The notes under the pieces: generated by a model | The model's database searches: none | What the model saw: only the letters and a program-made list of their open reading frames with translations | Told to the model about the DNA's origin: nothing | Position numbers and translations under genes: made by a program | Shown: positions 47,900 to 58,680 of the stretch, in pieces | Layout: the number at the start of each line of letters is the position of its first letter | Numbering within the stretch: the stretch's first letter is position 1 | NCBI GenBank assembly: GCA_032718475.1 | Contig: JAUCBJ010007562.1 | Coordinates: forward strand, 1 to 64,000 | Length of the DNA: 64,000 nucleotides | Reading direction: 5' to 3' | Source: Nemertoderma westbladi | Taxonomy: Eukaryota; Xenacoelomorpha; Nemertodermatida; Nemertodermatidae

Positions 47900-50800
47900 G
47901 TACTTCAGTTGATTTTCGACTTACAGTTTGAGGTACTTCAGTTGATTTTCGACTTACAGTTTGAGGTACTTCAGTTGATTTTCGACTTACAGTTTGAGGT
48001 ACTTCAGTTGATTTTCGACTTACAGTTTGAGGTACTTCAGTTGATTTTCGACTTACAGTTTGAGGTACTTCAGTTGATTTTCGACTTACAGTTTGAGGTA
48101 CTTCAGTTGATTTTCGACTTACAGTTTGAGGTACTTCAGTTGATTTTCGACTTACAGTTTGAGGTACTTCAGTTGGTTGTCGACTTACAGTTTGAGGTAC
48201 TTCAGTTGGTTGTCGACTTACCGTTTGAGGTACTTCAGTTGGTTATCGACTTACCGTTTGAGGTACTTCAGTTGATTTTCGACTTACAGTTTGAGGTACT
48301 TCAGTTGGTTATCAACTTACCGTTTGAGGTACTTCAGTTGGTTATCAACTTACCGTTTGAGGTACTTCAGTTGGTTGTCGACTTACAGTTTGAGGTACTT
48401 CAGTTGGTTATCAACTTACCGTTTGAGGTACTTCAGTTGGTTGTCGACTTACCGTTTGAGGTACTTCAGTTGGTTATCGACTTACCGTTTGAGGTACTTC
48501 AGTTGATTTTCGACTTACAGTTTGAGGTACTTCAGTTGGTTATCAACTTACCGTTTGAGGTACCTCAGTTGGTTGTCGACTTACCGTTTGAGGTACTTCA
48601 GTTGGTTGTCGACTTACCGTTTGAGGTACTTCAGTTGGTTATCGACTTACCGTTTGAGGTACTTCAGTTGATTTTCGACTTACAGTTTGAGGTACTTCAG
48701 TTGGTTATCAACTTACCGTTTGAGGTACTTCAGTTGGTTGTCGACTTACCGTTTGAGGTACTTCAGTTGATTTTCGACTTACAGTTTGAGGTACTTCAGT
48801 TGATTTTCGACTTACAGTTTGAGGTACTTCAGTTGGTTATCAACTTACCGTTTGAGGTACTTCAGTTGGTTGTCGACTTACCGTTTGAGGTACTTCAGTT
48901 GGTTATCGACTTACCGTTTGAGGTACTTCAGTTGATTTTCGACTTACAGTTTGAGGTACTTCAGTTGGTTATCAACTTACCGTTTGAGGTACTTCAGTTG
49001 GTTGTCGACTTACCGTTTGAGGTACTTCAGTTGGTTGTCGACTTACCGTTTGAGGTACTTCAGTTGGTTATCAACTTACCGTTTGAGGTACTTCAGTTGG
49101 TTATCAACTTACCGTTTGAGGTACTTCAGTTGGTTGTCGACTTACAGTTTGAGGTACTTCAGTTGGTTGTCGACTTACCGTTTGAGGTACTTCAGTTGGT
49201 TATCGACTTACCGTTTGAGGTACTTCAGTTGATTTTCGACTTACAGTTTGAGGTACTTCAGTTGGTTATCAACTTACCGTTTGAGGTACTTCAGTTGGTT
49301 ATCAACTTACCGTTTGAGGTACTTCAGTTGGTTGTCGACTTACAGTTTGAGGTACTTCAGTTGGTTATCAACTTACCGTTTGAGGTACTTCAGTTGGTTG
49401 TCGACTTACCGTTTGAGGTACTTCAGTTGATTTTCGACTTACAGTTTGAGGTACTTCAGTTGGTTATCAACTTACCGTTTGAGGTACTTCAGTTGGTTGT
49501 CGACTTACCGTTTGAGGTACTTCAGTTGGTTGTCGACTTACCGTTTGAGGTACTTCAGTTGGTTATCGACTTACCGTTTGAGGTACTTCAGTTGATTTTC
49601 GACTTACAGTTTGAGGTACTTCAGTTGGTTATCAACTTACCGTTTGAGGTACTTCAGTTGGTTGTCGACTTACCGTTTGAGGTACTTCAGTTGGTTGTCG
49701 ACTTACCGTTTGAGGTACTTCAGTTGGTTATCGACTTACCGTTTGAGGTACTTCAGTTGATTTTCGACTTACAGTTTGAGGTACTTCAGTTGGTTATCAA
49801 CTTACCGTTTGAGGTACTTCAGTTGGTTATCGACTTACCGTTTGAGGTACTTCAGTTGATTTTCGACTTACCGTTTGAGGTACTTCAGTTGGTTGTCGAC
49901 TTACCGTTTGAGGTACTTCAGTTGGTTGTCGACTTACCGTTTGAGGTACTTCAGTTGATTTTCGACTTACCGTTTGAGGTACTTCAGTTGGTTTTCGACT
50001 TACCGTTTGAGGTACTTCAGTTGATTTTCGACTTACCGTTTGAGGTACTTCAGTTGGTTATCAACTTACCGTTTGAGGTACCTCAGTTGGTTGTCGACTT
50101 ACCGTTTGAGGTACTTCAGTTGGTTGTCGACTTACCGTTTGAGGTACTTCAGTTGGTTATCGACTTACCGTTTGAGGTACTTCAGTTGGTTGTCGACTTA
50201 CCGTTTGAGGTACTTCAGTTGGTTGTCGACTTACCGTTTGAGGTACTTCAGTTGATTTTCGACTTACCGTTTGAGGTACTTCAGTTGGTTTTCGACTTAC
50301 CGTTTGAGGTACTTCAGTTGATTTTCGACTTACAGTTTGAGGTACTTCAGTTGATTTTCGACTTACAGTTTGAGGTACTTCAGTTGATTTTCGACTTACA
50401 GTTTGAGGTACTTCAGTTGATTTTCGACTTACAGTTTGAGGTACTTCAGTTGATTTTCGACTTACAGTTTGAGGTACTTCAGTTGATTTTCGACTTACAG
50501 TTTGAGGTACTTCAGTTGATTTTCGACTTACAGTTTGAGGTACTTCAGTTGATTTTCGACTTACAGTTTGAGGTACTTCAGTTGGTTGTCGACTTACAGT
50601 TTGAGGTACTTCAGTTGGTTGTCGACTTACCGTTTGAGGTACTTCAGTTGGTTATCGACTTACCGTTTGAGGTACTTCAGTTGATTTTCGACTTACAGTT
50701 TGAGGTACTTCAGTTGGTTATCAACTTACCGTTTGAGGTACTTCAGTTGGTTATCAACTTACCGTTTGAGGTACTTCAGTTGGTTGTCGACTTACAGTTT

Positions 50801-52390
50801 GAGGTACTTCAGTTGGTTATCAACTTACCGTTTGAGGTACTTCAGTTGGTTGTCGACTTACCGTTTGAGGTACTTCAGTTGGTTATCGACTTACCGTTTG
50901 AGGTACTTCAGTTGATTTTCGACTTACAGTTTGAGGTACTTCAGTTGGTTATCAACTTACCGTTTGAGGTACCTCAGTTGGTTGTCGACTTACCGTTTGA
51001 GGTACTTCAGTTGGTTGTCGACTTACCGTTTGAGGTACTTCAGTTGGTTATCGACTTACCGTTTGAGGTACTTCAGTTGATTTTCGACTTACAGTTTGAG
51101 GTACTTCAGTTGGTTATCAACTTACCGTTTGAGGTACTTCAGTTGGTTGTCGACTTACCGTTTGAGGTACTTCAGTTGATTTTCGACTTACAGTTTGAGG
51201 TACTTCAGTTGATTTTCGACTTACAGTTTGAGGTACTTCAGTTGGTTATCAACTTACCGTTTGAGGTACTTCAGTTGGTTGTCGACTTACCGTTTGAGGT
51301 ACTTCAGTTGGTTATCGACTTACCGTTTGAGGTACTTCAGTTGATTTTCGACTTACAGTTTGAGGTACTTCAGTTGGTTATCAACTTACCGTTTGAGGTA
51401 CTTCAGTTGGTTGTCGACTTACCGTTTGAGGTACTTCAGTTGGTTGTCGACTTACCGTTTGAGGTACTTCAGTTGGTTATCAACTTACCGTTTGAGGTAC
51501 TTCAGTTGGTTATCAACTTACCGTTTGAGGTACTTCAGTTGGTTGTCGACTTACAGTTTGAGGTACTTCAGTTGGTTGTCGACTTACCGTTTGAGGTACT
51601 TCAGTTGGTTATCGACTTACCGTTTGAGGTACTTCAGTTGATTTTCGACTTACAGTTTGAGGTACTTCAGTTGGTTATCAACTTACCGTTTGAGGTACTT
51701 CAGTTGGTTATCAACTTACCGTTTGAGGTACTTCAGTTGGTTGTCGACTTACAGTTTGAGGTACTTCAGTTGGTTATCAACTTACCGTTTGAGGTACTTC
51801 AGTTGGTTGTCGACTTACCGTTTGAGGTACTTCAGTTGATTTTCGACTTACAGTTTGAGGTACTTCAGTTGGTTATCAACTTACCGTTTGAGGTACTTCA
51901 GTTGGTTGTCGACTTACCGTTTGAGGTACTTCAGTTGGTTGTCGACTTACCGTTTGAGGTACTTCAGTTGGTTATCGACTTACCGTTTGAGGTACTTCAG
52001 TTGATTTTCGACTTACAGTTTGAGGTACTTCAGTTGGTTATCAACTTACCGTTTGAGGTACTTCAGTTGGTTGTCGACTTACCGTTTGAGGTACTTCAGT
52101 TGGTTGTCGACTTACCGTTTGAGGTACTTCAGTTGGTTATCGACTTACCGTTTGAGGTACTTCAGTTGATTTTCGACTTACAGTTTGAGGTACTTCAGTT
52201 GGTTATCAACTTACCGTTTGAGGTACTTCAGTTGGTTATCGACTTACCGTTTGAGGTACTTCAGTTGATTTTCGACTTACCGTTTGAGGTACTTCAGTTG
52301 GTTGTCGACTTACCGTTTGAGGTACTTCAGTTGGTTGTCGACTTACCGTTTGAGGTACTTCAGTTGATTTTCGACTTACCGTTTGAGGTA
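47900..52390. repeat. 2409-bp (73-unit) duplication in the 33-bp array
   Basis: A run of eight GATTTTCGACTTACAG-type units at about 47905-48170 recurs at about 50314-50580, and later variants match at offset 2409 (48291/50700, 48951/51360, 49248/51657). The offset is exactly 73 units of 33. The second copy follows the first until about 52390 and then diverges, so it is incomplete. Confidence 0.9.
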
Positions 52391-52940
52391 CTTCAGTTGG
52401 TTGTCGACTTACCGTTTGAGGTACTTCAGTTGGTTGTCGACTTACCGTTTGAGGTACTTCAGTTGATTTTCGACTTACCGTTTGAGGTACTTCAGTTGGT
52501 TGTCGACTTACCGTTTGAGGTACTTCAGTTGATTTTCGACTTACAGTTTGAGGTACTTCAGTTGGTTATCAACTTACCGTTTGAGGTACTTCAGTTGGTT
52601 ATCGACTTACCGTTTGAGGTACTTCAGTTGATTTTCGACTTACCGTTTGAGGTACTTCAGTTGGTTGTCGACTTACCGTTTGAGGTACTTCAGTTGGTTG
52701 TCGACTTACCGTTTGAGGTACTTCAGTTGATTTTCGACTTACCGTTTGAGGTACTTCAGTTGGTTGTCGACTTACCGTTTGAGGTACTTCAGTTGGTTGT
52801 CGACTTACCGTTTGAGGTACTTCAGTTGATTTTCGACTTACCGTTTGAGGTACTTCAGTTGGTTGTCGACTTACCGTTTGAGGTACTTCAGTTGATTTTC
52901 GACTTACCGTTTGAGGTACTTCAGTTGGTTGTCGGCTTAG

Positions 52941-53562
52941 CGCTTCGAATGTCTGCTCTCGACTTCTGACAACTTCTCGTAGAAGACCTATAAATGAAAA
53001 TTGTTTGATCATTATATATTATGTCACAGTAATAATAATAGTAATGTATACGCCCCATAAAACCGGGAGTTTATTTATTCTGTTTCGAAAACCTCCCAGT
53101 TTTTTATTAATAATTTTAAATTGTTTTGTTTCTTTTCAAAATCCCAAGTTTTTAGAAAACAATCGCAATTACAACGCATTTAAATTTCATTTTAATTATA
53201 TATATACACAATAAATGTTACAGGCAGTAAATACAAATACGAGGTTTCGGGTCCAGCAGGCACCATTATCAAGCGCAATAATTTTTATTGTCCGTTTAAA
53301 TCCTTTTTTTGTCCTTTTATTTTTTTATTTTTTATGTCCTCCAAAAATCTAATGTTAGGTTCCATGCTACCGGTTTCTCTACTGCTGTTCTCTCAGGCTA
53401 TCAGTACCGGTATTAGTATATATAGCTATTTTGCTGTATTGTATGTACAGATGTAGGTATAAAGCAGGTATTTCTGTATTTTAGTACCGGTACCGGCACC
53501 GGTACTACTGTAGGCCTACTGTGTAGCCTACCATTTAAATACTGTACTGGTAGGCCTAACGG
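52941..53562. other. AT-rich spacer with ACCGGT/TAGGCCTA palindromes
   Basis: No gene is supported. A short AATAATAATAGTAATG run lies near 53027. At 53480-53560 there is a cluster of ACCGGT palindromes (GTACCGGTACCGGCACCGGT) and two TAGGCCTA-type words, followed directly by the 68-bp repeat. A minus-strand open frame starting with ATG at 53012 enters the 33-bp array and closes at 52599; it is treated under findings. Confidence 0.5.
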
Positions 53563-54390
53563 CTGACCGGTTATTTTGGTTAGAAAATGCCGCCTCTGTA
53601 ACCTGCTCCTTTCCCTCAATTAGTTAAGTGATCGTTTATTGTTTTGGTTAGGAAATCAACGCCTCTGTAACCTGCTCCTTTCTCTCAATTGGTAATGTTA
53701 TCGTTTATTGTTTTGGTTTGAAAATCCCGTCTCTGTAACCTGCTCCTTTCCCTGATTTGGTAAAGTGACTGTTTATTGTTTTGGTTAGAAAATCCCGCCT
53801 CTGTAACCTGCTCCTTTCCCTCAATTAGTTAAGTGATCGTTTATTGTTTTGGTTAGGAAATCCCGCCTCTGTAACCTGCTCCTTTCTCTCAATTGGTAAT
53901 GTTATCGCTTATTGTTTTGGCTAGAAAATCCCGTCTCTGTAACCTGCTCCTTTCCCTGATTTGGTAAAGTGACTGTTTATTGTTTTGGTTAGAAAATCCC
54001 GCCTCTGTAACCTGCTCCTTTCCCTCAATTAGTTAAATGATCGTTTATTGTTTTGGTTAGGAAATCCCGTCTCTGTAACCTGCTCCTTTCCCTGATTTGG
54101 TAAAGTGACTGTTTATTGTTTTGGTTAGAAAATCCCGCCTCTGTAACCTGCTCCTTTCCCTCAATTAGTTAAATGATCGCTTATTGTTTTGGTTAGGAAA
54201 TCCCGTCTCTGTAACCTGCTCCTTTCCCTGATTTGGTAAAGTGACTGTTTATTGTTTTGGTTAGAAAATCCCGCCTCTGTAACCTGCTCCTTTCCCTCAA
54301 TTAGTTAAATGATCGTTTATTGTTTTGGTTAGGAAATCCCGTCTCTGTAACCTGCTCCTTTCCCTGATTTGGTAAAGTGACTGTTTATTA
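53563..54390. repeat. 68-bp tandem repeat, ~12 copies, higher-order pattern
   Basis: All units share TTTATTGTTTTGGTTAG and CTCTGTAACCTGCTCCTTTC. Three types differ at the end: A has CCTCAATTAGTTAAGTGATC, B has CTCAATTGGTAATGTTATC, and C has CCTGATTTGGTAAAGTGACT. The order is A B C A B C A, then hybrid (B start, C end), A, hybrid, A, hybrid. The last unit is cut at TTTATT, where the ATA-rich tail of the LINE begins. Confidence 0.93.
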
Positions 54391-54391
54391 T

Positions 54392-54697
54392 AATAATAAT
54401 AATAATAATTTCTTTTTATTCGCAAAAACTCCGCAACAAGTTAAAAAACCGCACAGAGGCAGCCTAACAGAATAAGATCCCATTATAGCTGATTATTACG
54501 CGAATAAAGCGTCACAACCTACGATTTAATTTGTACTATAAAATTAACATACAGTAGGTTTAGTACTCAACTAATCTATAATAATGTACTGTACAATATG
54601 TACACAGTACCTTAAGCACAAACTTCGATCAAACTCGTTAGCCAGCTGTCTCCGGCATATATTTGTTTAAATTTATAGTCATATTAGTGTGTTTAAT
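54392..54697 (-). other. LINE 3' UTR and (ATT)n tail
   Basis: The stop of the RT frame at 54698 is followed on the minus strand by about 280 bases without coding signal, then an AATAAAAAG word and a run of about seven ATT triplets. The triplet run is the likely 3' terminus of the element, at the junction with a cut 68-bp repeat unit. Confidence 0.7.
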
Positions 54698-55630
54698 TTA
54701 TGTTATGTCGTCACGTGAGTACATTTTGTAAAATTCCTTCTTTAGTTTATTTGTAAATTTGCTATATGACTTTGTTTCGCGAATATTTAAATTTAGAGAA
54801 TTCCACAGTCTCGTACTACTAACCATCACGCTGTTGTATCCAAATTTTGTTTTTGTTTTTGGTACTTTGATACGGAATGTTCTTTTATTTATGTTTTTAT
54901 TTTGCCTTTTATAATTTTTAAGGAAAGCAATACTTAGATTTTTAAATGGTGTTGATAAATCGAAAAAATATTTAAAGAAGTATTTTAGTACGTAGAAATT
55001 TCTAAGTGCTTGTAAGTGGGGTAATTTTGCCTTAGTGCGTAATTCTGTCCCAGTGGCATCTCTGATTTTTTTGCAGTAGACAGTACGTAGCCCGTAGTTT
55101 TGAATTTTATCTAGCCCGTAAAGTAATTCTTTGTACCCGTGTGTCATATGTAGTGGTGTAATAATTTCACAGCAGTAATTATGTAGTGGTAGGACAGTAG
55201 CCTTATACACTGTTAGTTTCGTGTTAGTAGGTAATTGACCTTTAATAAGTCTTAAACATGATACTGCATGGGTCATTTTCTCAGCAATCAATTTTATTTG
55301 TGGCTTCCAAGTAATTTTATTATCAATTATTATTCCTAGGTATTTAAATTGCAAGCTCTGTTTAACGGTTGCTTTTCCTATGTGCAGGTTAATTTTTTCT
55401 ATCTCATTTGTTCTAGAATGTGGAGTTATTAAAATAAATTCAGTTTTTTCGGGATTTAGTTGCATTTTTAAACTTGAAAAGGTACTATCTATTTTTAATA
55501 TACGATTTGATAAAGTTTGGGTAGCAGCGATCGGATCCGGTCCTGATGCAAAGATGAGAGTGTCGTCAGCGTATTGAGTGATGTTAAGGTCTTCAGATTC
55601 AGCAATTTCGTTGACGTATATGAGGAACAT
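54698..55630 (-). pseudogene. LINE ORF2: RT palm, thumb and C-terminal domain
   Basis: The 310-codon frame opens inside the RT with FLIYVNEI and has the catalytic TQYADDTLIF box (Y20-D23), then NPEKTEF and FKYLGIIID, which are conserved in CR1/L2 group RTs. The thumb and C-terminal domain continue with TWKPQI and an LY-x-LD-x-IQN segment and end in TRLWNSL and LKKEFYKMY near the stop. The terminal LWN...LK block is typical of this group. Homology begins before the first methionine: the preceding frame (55847-55599) carries the upstream part, so a frameshift lies near 55630-55650. This is the best preserved part of ORF2. Confidence 0.88.
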
Positions 55631-55847
55631 AAGTGTTCCTACGTGTTCCTTGCGGAATTCCCCGTTCAGTCTGTTCCCAACTGGAGAAGTTACCGTTGAG
55701 CTTAACCCTTTGTTTTCGTTGGCAAAGGTAGTCTTTCATTAGGGAGACATCAGTCGAATGGAGACCAATTTCTTTTAATTTTAGAAGAAGAATATGATGA
55801 TTCAACGAATCGAAAGCCTTACTTAGATCTAGTGAAGCTACAGCCAC
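55599..55847 (-). pseudogene. LINE ORF2: RT motif A to GIPQG segment
   Basis: The frame carries SLDLSKAFDSLNHHILLLKL, with the motif A aspartate and the DSLNH signature of CR1/L2 elements, and a RGIPQG motif near its end. After GIPQG the frame is wrong. The expected SVLGPLMFLIYVN is recovered only in the frame that starts at 55630. A second frameshift near 55850 separates it from the fingers segment. Confidence 0.85.
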
Positions 55848-56637
55848 GTGATTTCCTCGTCAAGTTTTGATCGCCAATTCTCAGTTGCGTATAATCAATC
55901 GCATCCTTAGTAGAAAAAGATTTCCGAAAACCAAACTGTTTGCTAGGGAGTAGTTTATTTTTAGTTATGTATGTGATTAATTGTATATAGATGACACGCT
56001 CATATATTTTTGCAAATGAGGAAGTTACAGAAATAGGTCTATAATTTTCAGGTATTTCTTTGTCTCCTTTTTTGTACACCGGGGTTACTTCTGCTAATTT
56101 AAGTCTATCAGGGAATTGAGATTTAGTTATAGATTGGTTAATTAAATGAGTCATGATAAATATTATTTTAGGGGAAATTAATTTTATTATTTTCGGGGGC
56201 ACCTTTGAAGGACCAGGCGATTTATTCTCATTAAGTTTTGAGATTATATCGGAAACAGTAATCGCATCAATGTTTTTGAAACTGAAATTGTTAATTAAAT
56301 CTTGATGTTTTTTACTTGTTTCATACGGAATGTCCTGTAATCCCAGAAAATTTCCTAGATTTAGATACGTTTTGTTAAACAATGATGCCATTGCTATTGG
56401 TTTGTTTATTATCCTTTTTAATTTTTCATCCCGTAAGGAGTGAATTTTGCACGATGGACTCTCTTTATTGAGAATGTTATTTATAATTTTCCACTTTTTA
56501 CGGGATGAGCTTTCAGAAATGAATTTAGATTTTATAAACTTGTTCTTAGCAGCCCTATTTGCATTATTAAATTTGTTCCTATTAAATTTGAAAATACCAA
56601 AATCTGAATCCAGTTTAGTCCTACGCCAATTTACCAT
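55819..56637 (-). pseudogene. LINE ORF2: endonuclease-RT linker and RT fingers
   Basis: The segment starts in a basic linker (MVNWRRTKLDSDFGIFKFNR) and contains a KKWKIINNILNK block, typical of the sequence between endonuclease and RT. RT motifs follow: NKSPGPSKVPPKIIK, LAEVTPVYKKGD, NYRPISVTSSFAKIYERV and QFGFRKSFSTKDAI. The last residues after TRKSRG are out of frame. It is in the same frame as the segment ending at 56650, separated by one TAA and four codons. Confidence 0.85.
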
Positions 56638-56649
56638 TGACTGTGATTT

Positions 56650-57042
56650 TTAATTTTGCAGTTCTTCCAATTTATCGTTCCACCATGGGCGATTAGTATT
56701 TTTATTGTTTTGGTTATGGCGTTGTTTCATTAGTTTTCTTTTAATCGGGGCATGTTTTTCAATAATTTTTTCTAACACATCTTCAAATAAATTAAAAGCT
56801 AAGTTTATATCATTATGCTGATAAACGTTAGTCCAATCTATTTTATTTATATCTGACAAAAACATTTTTTCTGAGAAACTACTGTAGTCCCTATAAGATA
56901 CCCAGTTGCCAGTGTTGGACGCGTTCATTTTGTTTAGTTTAGAATTTATCTTAAATGTTACGAATTCATGATCTGAGAAGTAACATGGAAATGTGTTGCT
57001 CTCCGTTCTATCTAATGAAAACGAAGTAATAAAAAGGTCCAA
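56650..57042 (-). pseudogene. LINE ORF2: C-terminal part of APE endonuclease
   Basis: It begins DLFITSFSL and contains FSDHEFVTF at residues 22-30. SDH is the last catalytic motif of the APE (exonuclease III-like) endonuclease that nicks the target DNA. It is followed by a W-x-SYRDYSSFSEKMF block, HAPIKRKLMK and RPWWNDKL, common after the endonuclease in CR1/L2 elements. A TAA at 56652-56650 interrupts the frame, which then continues in the next segment. Confidence 0.85.
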
Positions 57043-57462
57043 CAGGGTGTCAATTGTTTTGCCATAACGTGTAGGATTCTTTTAATCAGCTATAGAGAGT
57101 CCATATTGGCCCAAGATTGTTTTAAAATCTTCAACTTTTTTATCGGTGGAATTTAATATATTTATATTAAAATCTCCCATTATCACAATTTTCTTACTCG
57201 TAGAATTAATAGCACTTTCTAGTTCATCATTAAATTGATTTATGAAGAGTGATGAATTTTTTGGTGGGCTGTATACTAGCCCAACAATAAATTCATTACT
57301 AACTTCTATCCAAATTGAATCATATTTATTTGTAGTTTTGGTTAATTTAATATCTGCTCGTACTTGATGATTAACACTGTCGGGTATATAGATAAGTACA
57401 CCTCCCCCTTTTTATTACGTCTATCAGCTCGATATAAATTGTAGCCAGCCAACTTGACACTT
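57043..57462 (-). pseudogene. LINE ORF2: middle of APE endonuclease (broken frames)
   Basis: No frame stays open, but pieces in different frames give KLAGYNLYRADRR, GGGVLIYIPDS, YDSIWIEV, VYSPPKNSS and VIMGDFNINIL. These are the ordered blocks of an APE endonuclease. GDFN lies at 57177-57166. A TAA (in GLSIAD-stop-KNPTRYGKTID, near 57083) and at least two shifts between 57380 and 57470 break it. No joined protein can be read from this copy. Confidence 0.8.
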
Positions 57463-58680
57463 CTATTTATTTGGTACGTTTTTTTTAAGCCATGACTCAG
57501 TCACACCTATAATTAGATTGTCATCTATACTGGTTAATATGTCTTTTAATTCCGAGTAGTTTTTGACGATACTTCTGGCATTTAAAAGTAAAAATTTGGT
57601 TTGGTTTTTATTTTCTAGCAAGTAGTCTCTCACATTATTTAGATGTTGTCTATTTTTTCCAAACTTAATTTTATATTTATTATTACTTTTAGGATCAATG
57701 TAGTTTATGTTTGGCGTCGGGCCAGGGTTCTTGTGAACATCTCCAGCACGGTTTATTATAGTTATGATGGTGTGCGAAATAATAATAATATCTGTAATAT
57801 AAAATATATATCGCATGAAAATAATAATATAACATTTTATGAAAACAGATGTATTTCTTTTCATAATTTGTCTTACTGAATTGCGTTCTTTGTTTGTAAT
57901 TTTGTGTCCTAGTTTCGAGTGATGTCTTTTTTGTATTCCTATTATATTCGTTTGCCAAGTTGAGTAAATTAATATTAAAATTATTAGCCGTTGTGGCGAA
58001 TATATATTGTAATGCTGTGAACGTAGTATTACAATATATGTCACTATAGTAGTTATGAATAAGAGTGTGAAATGTACAAATGGACTTCCCGCAAACAAAT
58101 GGCAGTTAATATTTATTTTTATATTAAGGGAGATGTGTATCAAGTTACCAATTAATGCATATAAAAATATAAATCTGTAATTATTTTTGTTACCTGATAC
58201 AACACGGCTTATATGACATTTTTTATTAAAATAATTATATATTTCAGAAAAATATTTTGGGTAAAATGCTTCATAAATTGCCGCATAATGAATTATGTAT
58301 CCTATTTTATAAATGGTGCTAATGACAGTTGCCAGGTACTGGGGGCTAACGAGGAAGATCAAAATAACTATAAAATAATCAATAACACAGTATTTATCAT
58401 TATCAATAAAATATTGTACTTGTACATGGGATCTGTATGAGTACAATGTGGGGAATCGAAATTGTGTACCGGTACCGGTAATGCTGCTTGTGCGGTTATT
58501 ACATACATTTAAAGAAATTATATCGCAATAATTGGACCGGTAGATACATGTACCGGTATATATTTGAATATTATTTTTGCAGTAAAATAATAAAATTACC
58601 ATAAAAGTAAAAATAAAATTTATCATTGGATGATAAACGAACATTATAAAATGGTCATTTCGTTTGATATTATTAATCAA
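57463..58680 (-). pseudogene. LINE ORF2 N-terminus: hydrophobic leader, 2A-like motif, start of APE
   Basis: The 405-codon frame has three parts. Residues 1 to about 312 are hydrophobic and AT-driven in composition, with some five or six candidate membrane segments (about 12-35, 100-122, 168-186, 203-225, 233-245 and 282-310). Residues 313-321 read GDVHKNPGP (57744-57718), matching the D-x-x-x-NPGP core of 2A-like ribosome-skipping peptides. The usual glutamate is replaced by histidine, as in the GDIHPNPGP version common in APE-type LINEs. Residues from about 355 give FLLLNARSI and LIIGVTESWL, the start of the endonuclease. The stop after VPNK is a frameshift product. How much of the leader is truly coding is uncertain. 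Confidence 0.6.

Larger units (their letters stand above)
26586..52940. repeat. 33-bp satellite array, ~790 units (26 kb)
   Basis: Each unit reads CAGTTGGTTGTCGACTTACC followed by GTTTGAGGTACTT. Variable sites are few: GGTTGTC, GATTTTC, GGTTATC, GATTGTC or GGTTTTC at the start; GAC or AAC; and ACCG, ACAG or ACTG. A 39-bp form carries an extra TACTTC (GGTACTTCTACTTCAG). Rare 32- or 34-base units (about 28086, 30592, 39940, 45612) and a damaged unit at 47700 shift frame. The plus strand is T- and G-rich (13 T, 9 G, 6 C, 5 A per unit). There are no spacers of unique sequence. Very long open frames exist on the plus strand because 33 is divisible by three. Confidence 0.98.

Noticed and set aside
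3190-52940. CRISPR-like array
   Set aside because: Units are directly adjacent with no unique spacers, and no cas genes or prokaryotic context are present.
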